From Dryocola clanedunensis_A (GTDB taxonomy: Bacteria > Pseudomonadota > Gammaproteobacteria > Enterobacterales > Enterobacteriaceae), in assembly GCA_038405435.1 (NCBI GenBank), contig JBBYHZ010000006.1: a stretch of DNA of 64,000 nucleotides. The stretch is one strand, 5' to 3'. Below, one piece after another: positions 43,752 through 51,591 of the stretch. Below the pieces are notes generated by a model. The model did no database searches, was not told the origin of the DNA, and saw only the letters and a program-made list of their open reading frames with translations. Made by a program: the position numbers and the translations under genes. Numbering within the stretch: position 1 is the first letter of the stretch; the number at the start of each line of letters is the position of its first letter.

Positions 43752-45185
43752 ATGCAGGTCTTACATGTATGTTCTGAAATATTCCCACTGTTAAAAACCG
43801 GTGGCCTTGCTGATGTACTTGGCGCGCTGCCCGCGGCCCAGATTGCCGGGGGCGTGGAAACACGCGTATTGCTGCCTGCGTTTCCTGATATTCGTCGCGG
43901 TATTACCGATGTGCAGGTGGTGTCACATCGCGATACCTTCGCGGGTCATATGACTTTGTTATACGGCCAGCTCGACGGCGTGGGGATTTACCTGATAGAC
44001 GCGCCGCATTTATACGACCGTCCGGGTAGCCCGTACCACGACACTAACCAGTTTGCCTATATCGATAACGTGCTGCGTTTTGCCCTGCTCGGCTGGGCGG
44101 GCAGCGAGATGGCCTGCGGGCTGGATCCGTTCTGGCGCCCGGATATCGTGCACGCTCACGACTGGCATGCGGGGCTGACGCCAGCTTATCTGCGCGCGCG
44201 CGGCAACCCGGCAAAGTCGGTCTTTACCGTCCACAACCTGGCCTACCAGGGGCTGTTTTATGCCCATCATATGAATGAAATTGACCTGCCATGGTCGTTC
44301 TATGACATCAACGGCCTGGAGTTCAACGGTCAAATTTCGTACTTGAAAGCCGGCCTTTACTATGCTGATCATATTACGGCGGTCAGCCCGACCTACGCGC
44401 GGGAAATTACCGAGGCGCACTTCGCCTACGGGATGGAGGGGCTGCTGACTCAGCGCCACCGCGAGGGACGCCTGTCCGGCATCCTCAACGGCGTGGATGA
44501 CAAAATCTGGGACCCGGCCCATGACCTGCTGCTGAGTTCGCGCTACAACCGCGATTCGCTGGAGGACAAAGCGGAGAACAAACGGCAGCTCCAGGTGGCG
44601 ATGGGCCTGAAGGTAAACGACAAAGCGCCGCTGTTTGCGGTCGTGAGCCGCTTAACCAGCCAGAAAGGGCTGGATTTAGTGCTCGAAGCGCTGCCGGGGC
44701 TGCTGGAACAGGGCGGCCAGCTGGCGCTGCTGGGGGCGGGTGACCCGGTGTTACAGGAAGGTTTTCTGGCGGCGGCTGCCGAGCATCCCGGCCAGGTTGG
44801 CGTGCAGATTGGCTATCACGAAGCGTTCTCCCACCGCATCATGGGCGGCGCGGACGTTATTCTGGTCCCAAGCCGGTTTGAGCCATGCGGATTAACGCAA
44901 TTGTACGGCCTGAAATATGGCACTTTGCCGCTGGTGCGGCGCACGGGCGGGCTGGCGGATACGGTATCCGACACTTCCCTTGAGAATCTGGCGGACGGAA
45001 TCGCAACGGGGTTTGTCTTTGAAGACAGTAATGCCTGGTCGCTGCTGCGCGCGATCAGACGTGCTTTCGTGCTGTGGTCCCGCCCGTCGCTGTGGCGTTT
45101 TGTCCAGCGTCAGGCCATGAATATGGATTTTAGCTGGCAGGTAGCGGCGCAGTCCTACCGCGACCTATATCAACGCTTGTTGTAA
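43752..45185 (+). CDS. glgA: Glycogen synthase GlgA
   Basis: 477 aa GT5 enzyme that transfers glucose from ADP-glucose to the growing glucan. The ADP-glucose motif KTGGLADV has Lys15 as in E. coli. The C-terminal Rossmann lobe has SRFEPCGLTQLYGLKYGTLP and RTGGLADTV. It lies 109 bp after glgC and 20 bp before glgP. Confidence 0.97.
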   Translation: MQVLHVCSEIFPLLKTGGLADVLGALPAAQIAGGVETRVLLPAFPDIRRGITDVQVVSHRDTFAGHMTLLYGQLDGVGIYLIDAPHLYDRPGSPYHDTNQFAYIDNVLRFALLGWAGSEMACGLDPFWRPDIVHAHDWHAGLTPAYLRARGNPAKSVFTVHNLAYQGLFYAHHMNEIDLPWSFYDINGLEFNGQISYLKAGLYYADHITAVSPTYAREITEAHFAYGMEGLLTQRHREGRLSGILNGVDDKIWDPAHDLLLSSRYNRDSLEDKAENKRQLQVAMGLKVNDKAPLFAVVSRLTSQKGLDLVLEALPGLLEQGGQLALLGAGDPVLQEGFLAAAAEHPGQVGVQIGYHEAFSHRIMGGADVILVPSRFEPCGLTQLYGLKYGTLPLVRRTGGLADTVSDTSLENLADGIATGFVFEDSNAWSLLRAIRRAFVLWSRPSLWRFVQRQAMNMDFSWQVAAQSYRDLYQRLL

Positions 45186-45205
45186 TCATCCAGGAATCAC
45201 TGATT

Positions 45206-47653
45206 ATGAACGCACCCTTTTCCTACGCGTCGCCTACGCTGAGCGTCGAAGCGTTAAAGCACTCGATAGCGTACAAGCTGATGTTTACGGTGGGTAAAGA
45301 CCCTGCCATTGCCAACAAGCACGAGTGGCTGAACGCCACGCTGTTCGCGGTCCGCGACCGGCTGGTTGAACGCTGGCTGCGCTCCAACCGCGCGCAGCTC
45401 TCCCAGGAAGTTCGTCAGGTTTATTACCTGTCGATGGAATTTCTGATTGGCCGCACGCTCTCCAACGCGCTGCTGTCGCTGGGCATTTATGACGACGTGA
45501 AAAACGCCCTCGAAGAGATGGGCCTCGATCTTGAAGAGCTGATCGACGAAGAAAACGACCCCGGACTGGGTAACGGCGGCCTCGGGCGTCTTGCGGCCTG
45601 CTTCCTCGATTCGCTTGCCACGCTCGGTTTACCGGGACGCGGCTACGGTATCCGCTACGACTACGGCATGTTCAAGCAGAATATTGTGGACGGGCGGCAG
45701 AAAGAGTCCCCGGACTACTGGCTGGAATACGGTAATCCGTGGGAGTTTAAGCGACACAATACCCGCTACAAAGTGCGTTTCGGCGGGCGCGTGCAGCTGG
45801 AAGGTAAAAAATCCCGCTGGGTGGAAACCGAAGAGATCCTCGCGGTGGCCTACGACCAGATTATCCCCGGCTACGACACCGATGCGACCAACACCCTGCG
45901 CCTGTGGAACGCCCAGGCCAGCAGTGAAATCAACCTCGGTAAATTTAACCAGGGTGACTATTTCGCGGCGGTGGAGGATAAAAACCATTCCGAGAACGTC
46001 TCCCGCGTGCTTTACCCGGACGACACGACCTATTCAGGGCGCGAGCTGCGTCTGCGGCAGGAGTACTTCCTGGTCTCCGCCACCGTGCAGGACATTCTCA
46101 GCCGTCATTATCAGCTGCATAAAACCTACGCCAACCTGGCGGATAAAATCGCCATTCACCTCAATGACACCCACCCGGTGCTGTCTATCCCCGAGCTGAT
46201 GCGCGTGCTGATGGACGAGCATAAATTCAGCTGGGAAGATGCCTTTGAGGTGACCTGCCAGGTGTTCTCCTACACCAACCACACGCTGATGAGCGAGGCG
46301 CTGGAGTCCTGGCCGGTAGACATGCTCGGCAAAATTCTGCCGCGCCATCTGCAAATCATCTTCGAGATTAACGACTACTTCCTGAAAACCCTTCAGGAAC
46401 AGCACCCGGGCGATACCGGCCTGCTGGGACGCACCTCGATCATTGATGAGTCCAACGGTCGCCGCGTGCGCATGGCCTGGCTGGCGGTGGTCGCCAGCCA
46501 CAAGGTGAACGGCGTCTCCGAGCTGCACTCGAACCTGATGGTGCAGTCGCTGTTTGCCGACTTCGCCGCCATCTTCCCGATGCGCTTCAGCAATAAAACC
46601 AACGGCGTTACGCCGCGCCGCTGGCTGGCGCTGGCTAATCCGCCGCTGTCAGACGTGCTGGACGAAAACATTGGCCGCACCTGGCGCACCGATCTCGGCC
46701 AGCTTAGCGAGCTGAAGCAGCATATCGACTACCCGACCGTGCATCAGGACGTGCGTAAAGCGAAGCTTGCCAATAAAAAGCGGCTGGCGGAGTACATCGG
46801 CCAGCAGCTGAACGTGGTGGTAAACCCTAACGCTTTGTTTGACGTGCAGATCAAGCGCATCCACGAATACAAGCGCCAGCTGATGAACGTGCTGCACGTC
46901 ATCACGCGTTATAACCGCATCAAGGCCGACCCAACGGCGGACTGGGTGCCGCGCGTAAATATCTTTGCCGGGAAGGCGGCCTCGGCGTACTACATGGCGA
47001 AGCACATCATCCATCTCATTAACGATGTGGCGGCGGTGATCAACAACGATCCGGACGTGAAGGATCGCCTGAAAGTGGTATTCATTCCGAACTACAGCGT
47101 GAGCCTGGCGCAGATCATTATTCCGGCGGCGGATCTCTCCGAGCAGATTTCGCTTGCGGGCACCGAGGCTTCCGGCACCAGCAATATGAAGTTTGCCCTC
47201 AACGGCGCGCTGACCATCGGCACCCTGGACGGCGCAAACGTCGAGATGCTGGAGCACGTCGGCGAAGACAATATCTTTATCTTCGGCAATACGGCGGAGG
47301 AGGTCGAAGAGCTGCGGCGCAACGGCTACAAGCCGCGCGAGTATTACGAACAGGATGAAGAGCTGCACCAGGTGCTGACGCAAATCGGCAGCGGCACCTT
47401 CAGCCCCGGCGAGCCGACGCGCTACCGCGACCTGCTGGATTCACTGATTAACTTTGGGGATCACTACCAGGTGCTGGCTGACTACCGCAGCTACGTGGAC
47501 TGTCAGGACAAGGTGGACGAGCTGTACCGCCAGCCGGAAGAGTGGACCATCCGCACCATACATAACATTGCCAACATGGGCTATTTCTCGTCCGACAGGA
47601 CGATTCAGGAATACGCCGACGAAATCTGGCATATCAAGCCGGTTCGTCTTTAA
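45206..47653 (+). CDS. glgP: Glycogen phosphorylase GlgP
   Basis: 815 aa GT35 enzyme that releases glucose-1-phosphate from glycogen ends. The PLP-binding Lys is residue 662 in EASGTSNMKFALNG. NGGLGRLAACFLDS and the phosphate site around IHEYKRQLMN are intact. Last gene of the glg operon. It is paralogous to malP in this same window but acts on glycogen. Confidence 0.96.
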   Translation: MNAPFSYASPTLSVEALKHSIAYKLMFTVGKDPAIANKHEWLNATLFAVRDRLVERWLRSNRAQLSQEVRQVYYLSMEFLIGRTLSNALLSLGIYDDVKNALEEMGLDLEELIDEENDPGLGNGGLGRLAACFLDSLATLGLPGRGYGIRYDYGMFKQNIVDGRQKESPDYWLEYGNPWEFKRHNTRYKVRFGGRVQLEGKKSRWVETEEILAVAYDQIIPGYDTDATNTLRLWNAQASSEINLGKFNQGDYFAAVEDKNHSENVSRVLYPDDTTYSGRELRLRQEYFLVSATVQDILSRHYQLHKTYANLADKIAIHLNDTHPVLSIPELMRVLMDEHKFSWEDAFEVTCQVFSYTNHTLMSEALESWPVDMLGKILPRHLQIIFEINDYFLKTLQEQHPGDTGLLGRTSIIDESNGRRVRMAWLAVVASHKVNGVSELHSNLMVQSLFADFAAIFPMRFSNKTNGVTPRRWLALANPPLSDVLDENIGRTWRTDLGQLSELKQHIDYPTVHQDVRKAKLANKKRLAEYIGQQLNVVVNPNALFDVQIKRIHEYKRQLMNVLHVITRYNRIKADPTADWVPRVNIFAGKAASAYYMAKHIIHLINDVAAVINNDPDVKDRLKVVFIPNYSVSLAQIIIPAADLSEQISLAGTEASGTSNMKFALNGALTIGTLDGANVEMLEHVGEDNIFIFGNTAEEVEELRRNGYKPREYYEQDEELHQVLTQIGSGTFSPGEPTRYRDLLDSLINFGDHYQVLADYRSYVDCQDKVDELYRQPEEWTIRTIHNIANMGYFSSDRTIQEYADEIWHIKPVRL

Positions 47654-47673
47654 AGGTTAAGGCGGGAAAACAT

Positions 47674-47773
47674 GGCGGAAGACGCTACGCTTTTCCGCCC
47701 TACCAAATCGAGACGGATGGGCCGTGCCTGCATTTCAGATTCGTAGGCCGGATAAGCGTAGCGTCATCCGGCA
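47674..47773. repeat. REP-type hairpins between glgP and glpR
   Basis: GGCGGAA ... TTCCGCC (47674-47699) and CGTAGGCCGGATAAGCGTAG ... CATCCGGCAA (47742-47773). They probably form the shared 3' end of convergent glgP and glpR. This cluster borders the glp block on the left. Confidence 0.75.
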
Positions 47774-47787
47774 AACCCGTTAAAGGC

Positions 47788-48546
47788 TCAGCACAGCTCC
47801 AGCACCAGATTGTTATCTTTGATCACCTGCATCACGCCCGGCGGTGGCGGCACGTCGGTATATACCTGATCCACAAGGCTGATACTGCCCAGGTTGACCA
47901 TCGCGTTGCGGCCAAATTTGGAGTGGTCCACGACCAGCATCACGCAGCGGGAGTTTTCGATAATCGCCTTTTTGGTGCGCACCTCGTGGTAGTCGAACTC
48001 AAGCAGCGAGCCGTCGCTGTCGATGCCGCTGATCCCCAGAATGCCGAAGTCCAGGCGGAACTGGGAGATAAAATCGAGCGTCGCTTCGCCGATGATCCCA
48101 CCGTCGCGGCTGCGCAGCTCGCCGCCTGCCAGAATGATGCGGAAATCCTCTTTCACCATCAGCGTGTTGGCGACGTTCAGGTTGTTGGTGACGACGCGCA
48201 GATTGCTGTGGTCCAGCAGCGCGTGGGCAACCGCTTCCGGCGTGGTGCCGATGTCGATAAACAGCGTGGCGCCGTTCGGGATCTGGCTTGCCACTTTACG
48301 TGCAATGCGCTCTTTCTCTGCCGTCTGGGTAGCTTTACGGTCATGCCAGGAGGTGTTCACCGAGCTGGACGGCAGCGCCGCGCCGCCGTGGTGGCGCATA
48401 ATTAAATTCTGATCCGCCAGGTCGTTCAGATCCCGGCGAATGGTCTGCGGGCTGACCGCAAACTGCTCTACCAGCTCCTCGGTGCTGACATAGCCCTGTT
48501 TTTTAACCAGTTCGACAATCGCGTCGTGACGTTGTGTTTGTTTCAC
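47788..48546 (-). CDS. glpR: Glycerol-3-phosphate regulon repressor GlpR (DeoR family)
   Basis: 252 aa. N-terminal DeoR-type helix-turn-helix: RHDAIVELVKKQGYVSTEELVEQFAVSPQTIRRDLNDL (in part), then a sugar-phosphate-sensing domain with DIGTTPEAVAHAL. It represses glpD and other glp genes unless glycerol-3-phosphate is bound. Third gene of glpEGR. The frame is intact; note that some E. coli K-12 lines carry a glpR frameshift. Confidence 0.95.
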   Translation of the reverse strand: MKQTQRHDAIVELVKKQGYVSTEELVEQFAVSPQTIRRDLNDLADQNLIMRHHGGAALPSSSVNTSWHDRKATQTAEKERIARKVASQIPNGATLFIDIGTTPEAVAHALLDHSNLRVVTNNLNVANTLMVKEDFRIILAGGELRSRDGGIIGEATLDFISQFRLDFGILGISGIDSDGSLLEFDYHEVRTKKAIIENSRCVMLVVDHSKFGRNAMVNLGSISLVDQVYTDVPPPPGVMQVIKDNNLVLELC

Positions 48547-48565
48547 GCAGGCCTACCTCTGATTC

Positions 48566-49399
48566 TTATGTTCGTTTTCGCGCATGCAGGGTATCCACCA
48601 TTGCCATCGCCAGGCCAACCAGTAATCCGGTGACGTGGGCGGCATTGGCAATCGACATGCCTAAAATATCGAAGTAGCCCAGCACAATCCACAGCACGGC
48701 AAAGGCCATCAGGCCGCGCTGCATATAGATGCCGCTTTCCGGGTCGCGCTCACCGCGCAGCCAGACGTAGCCCATCAGCGCGTAGACCGTACCGGACAGG
48801 CCGCCGAACAGCGGGCCGCTGAATTTAGCCTGCACGTAACCGCTGAGCAGCGCCGAAATAATGGTCAGCACGATGAGTTTTCCGCTGCCGAGGCGTTTCT
48901 CCAGCGGGCCGCCGAGATACCACCACCATAGCAGGTTGAAGGTGATGTGCAGTATGGAAAAGTGCAGCAGCGCGTGGCTGAAATAGCGCCAGAACTCATA
49001 CTTCAGGCTGTCCGCGTACGGCCAGGCAAGAAGCGCCATTACCGTACGATCGCCCATCACCTGCATCGCCAGATAGACCAGCACGCAGGCGGCAATCATC
49101 GCCAGCGTGAACGGCCCGGCTTTTTGTTTGATGGTGGCAAAGAAGGGATAGCGCTGGTAGCGCAGCCCGCTTGCGGTATCGCCCGCAGACCAGCTGGCAG
49201 CCAGATAGCGCGCATCGCCTGGGTTGGCGAGAAACTGCTCCAGTTCGCTGCGGACTCTGGCTTCCTGAGCGTCGTCCGCCAGCCAGACATCGCTTTGCTG
49301 CTGATGCTGCTGCAGGGTCAGGACGACGCCCTGGGTCGCCATATAGTCGACGAACGCCTGCGCAACCCGGGGGTTGGCAAACGAGGTAATCATGATCAT
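48566..49399 (-). CDS. glpG: Rhomboid intramembrane protease GlpG
   Basis: 277 aa. A cytoplasmic N-terminal domain (about residues 1-90) precedes six membrane helices. The catalytic dyad is Ser202 in GGLSGTVYALMG and His255 in NAAHVTGLLVG; the HITFNLLWWWYLGG stretch supplies the oxyanion region. One residue longer than E. coli GlpG because of an extra Gln near residue 33. It lies between glpE and glpR. Confidence 0.96.
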   Translation of the reverse strand: MIMITSFANPRVAQAFVDYMATQGVVLTLQQHQQQSDVWLADDAQEARVRSELEQFLANPGDARYLAASWSAGDTASGLRYQRYPFFATIKQKAGPFTLAMIAACVLVYLAMQVMGDRTVMALLAWPYADSLKYEFWRYFSHALLHFSILHITFNLLWWWYLGGPLEKRLGSGKLIVLTIISALLSGYVQAKFSGPLFGGLSGTVYALMGYVWLRGERDPESGIYMQRGLMAFAVLWIVLGYFDILGMSIANAAHVTGLLVGLAMAMVDTLHARKRT

Positions 49400-49463
49400 A
49401 GGGTTTCAGCCAAATCCGTACAAAGGGAAGCAGTATACCCGCTTAACGGCGCTTTTCTTAACC

Positions 49464-49793
49464 TCAAGCTGCGCCGTGCGTGACTTCCGCCGGGAAATGG
49501 CGATGCCAGGCGTCAAAGCCGCCGTCAACGCTGTAGACGTTGTCATAACCCTGCTGGAGCAAATACTGGGCCGCGCCCTTGCTGCTGTTGCCGTGATAGC
49601 ACATCACCATCACCGGCGTGTCGAAATCCGTCTGCTGCATAAAAGCGACCAGCCGGTCGTTAGTCAGGTGGAAAGCGCCCGGCGTGTGGCCCATCGCAAA
49701 GCTTTGCGGATCGCGGATATCTACTAATACCGCCAGCTTCTGGTGCAGCTTCTGGTGTGCTTCTTCCACACCAATACATTCAAATTGATCCAT
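49464..49793 (-). CDS. glpE: Thiosulfate sulfurtransferase GlpE
   Basis: 109 aa single-domain rhodanese. The active-site Cys65 is in MCYHGNSSKG. It transfers sulfane sulfur from thiosulfate to cyanide or thioredoxin in vitro; its role in the cell is unclear. First gene of glpEGR, divergent from glpD. Confidence 0.94.
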   Translation of the reverse strand: MDQFECIGVEEAHQKLHQKLAVLVDIRDPQSFAMGHTPGAFHLTNDRLVAFMQQTDFDTPVMVMCYHGNSSKGAAQYLLQQGYDNVYSVDGGFDAWHRHFPAEVTHGAA

Positions 49794-49945
49794 AACGTTG
49801 CTCGTATGCAGATAAAGGAAAAGGGGCCGGCTGAGCGCAATATTAAGCGAAAGCCAGCTCCGGCCGCTGATATTAACGCCATAATGTTATCCATATCACG
49901 CAGAAATGTTTTTTTTTCGTTACCAAAAGTCCGGTCACTTGCTAT

Positions 49946-49985
49946 TATGAGCGATAACGAACATTTATGAGCTTTAACGAAAGTG
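49946..49985 (+). promoter_or_regulatory. Tandem GlpR operators of glpD
   Basis: Two adjacent 20-bp sites resemble the GlpR consensus: TATGAGCGATAACGAACATT (49946-49965) and TATGAGCTTTAACGAAAGTG (49966-49985). They end 12 bp before the glpD start, as in E. coli glpD. Confidence 0.8.
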
Positions 49986-49997
49986 TGTGAGGGCAGC

Positions 49998-51506
49998 ATG
50001 GAAACCAAAGATCTGATTGTCATTGGCGGCGGTATCAACGGCGCCGGTATTGCAGCTGACGCCGCGGGCCGCGGCCTGTCCGTGCTAATGCTGGAGGGGC
50101 AGGACCTGGCCTGCGCCACCTCATCCGCCAGCTCGAAATTAATCCACGGCGGCCTGCGCTACCTGGAACACTACGAATTCCGCCTGGTGAGCGAAGCGCT
50201 CGCCGAACGTGAGGTGCTGTTGAACATGGCGCCGCATATTGCTTTCCCGATGCGCTTCCGCCTGCCGCACCGCCCGCATCTGCGCCCGGCGTGGATGATC
50301 CGTATCGGTCTGTTTATGTACGACCATCTGGGCAAGCGCACCAGCCTGCCTGCTTCTACCGGTTTGCGTTTTGGCGCAGATTCGGTACTGAAGCCCGAAA
50401 TCGTGCGCGGTTTCGAATATTCTGACTGCTGGGTGGACGATGCGCGACTTGTGCTGGCGAACGCGCAGATGGTGACCCAAAAAGGCGGCGAGGTGAAAAC
50501 CCGCACCCGCGCAACCAGCGCCCGCCGTGAAAACGGCCACTGGATTGTGGAAGCGCAGGACATCGACACCGGCGAAACCTTTACCTGGCGTGCGCGCGGC
50601 CTGGTTAACGCCACTGGGCCGTGGGTAAAAGACTTCTTCGACGACGGACTGAAACTGCCGTCTCCTTATGGTATCCGCCTGATCAAGGGCAGCCATATCG
50701 TGGTGCCGCGCGTGCACAACCAGAAGCAGGCGTACATTCTGCAAAACGAAGATAAGCGCATCGTGTTCGTGATCCCGTGGATGGACGAATTCTCCATCAT
50801 CGGCACGACGGACGTGGAGTACAAAGGCGATCCGAAAGCGGTGCACATTGACGAAAGCGAAGTGAAGTACCTGCTGGACGTCTACAACGAACACTTCAAA
50901 AAATCCCTGAGCCGTGAAGACGTGGTGTGGACCTACTCCGGCGTGCGCCCGCTGTGTGATGACGAGTCCGACTCTCCGCAGGCGGTCACCCGCGACTACA
51001 CGCTGGATATTCACGATGAAAACGGCAGGGCACCGCTGCTGTCGGTCTTTGGCGGCAAGCTGACAACCTACCGCAAGCTGGCCGAGCACGCGCTGGACAA
51101 GCTGCAAACCTATTACCCTAAAATGGGACCGGCCTGGACGAAAGACAGCAGGCTGCCGGGTGGGGATATCTCCGGCGATCGCGATGATTTCGCCGCCCAG
51201 CTGCGCCGCCGCTATTCGTTCCTGAGCGAGGGTCTTGCCCGTCGCTTTGCCCGAACCTACGGCAGCAACAGCGAGCTGATTCTGGCGGATGCGACGAGCA
51301 TCAGCGATTTAGGCGAAGACTTTGGCCATGAGTTTTACGAGGCCGAGCTGCGCTATCTGGCCGAGCATGAATGGGTAAGACGCGTGGAGGATGCTATCTG
51401 GCGGCGGACGAAATTAGGCATGTGGCTGACGGACGAACAGCAGGCGCGGGTGGCGCAGTGGCTGGCAAAGCGGAACGGTAAGGCCCGGCTCTCTTTGGCT
51501 TCTTAA
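49998..51506 (+). CDS. glpD: Aerobic glycerol-3-phosphate dehydrogenase GlpD
   Basis: 502 aa membrane-associated flavoenzyme that oxidises glycerol-3-phosphate to DHAP and reduces ubiquinone. The FAD motif is LIVIGGGINGAGIAADAAGR at the N-terminus. SSKLIHGGLRYLE and GIRLIKGSHIVVPR are family motifs. The start METKDL is conserved; five upstream codons are rejected. Divergent from glpEGR. It feeds on glycerol-P delivered by GlpF/K, GlpT or the Ugp system. Confidence 0.97.
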   Translation: METKDLIVIGGGINGAGIAADAAGRGLSVLMLEGQDLACATSSASSKLIHGGLRYLEHYEFRLVSEALAEREVLLNMAPHIAFPMRFRLPHRPHLRPAWMIRIGLFMYDHLGKRTSLPASTGLRFGADSVLKPEIVRGFEYSDCWVDDARLVLANAQMVTQKGGEVKTRTRATSARRENGHWIVEAQDIDTGETFTWRARGLVNATGPWVKDFFDDGLKLPSPYGIRLIKGSHIVVPRVHNQKQAYILQNEDKRIVFVIPWMDEFSIIGTTDVEYKGDPKAVHIDESEVKYLLDVYNEHFKKSLSREDVVWTYSGVRPLCDDESDSPQAVTRDYTLDIHDENGRAPLLSVFGGKLTTYRKLAEHALDKLQTYYPKMGPAWTKDSRLPGGDISGDRDDFAAQLRRRYSFLSEGLARRFARTYGSNSELILADATSISDLGEDFGHEFYEAELRYLAEHEWVRRVEDAIWRRTKLGMWLTDEQQARVAQWLAKRNGKARLSLAS

Positions 51507-51513
51507 CGTTAAA

Positions 51514-51586
51514 CGTCGGATGGCGCAGGCTTATCCGACCTACGAATTCAAAGATTCAGGGCGGGTGAGCGAAAACGCCATCCGCC
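51514..51586. repeat. REP pair between glpD and malT
   Basis: CGTCGGATGGCGCAGGC... ending TATCCGACCTACG (51514-51544) and GGGCGGGTGAGCGAAAACGCC... ending ATCCGCC (51559-51586). Located between convergent genes, and at the right border of the glp block. Confidence 0.75.
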
Positions 51587-51591
51587 ATTTA

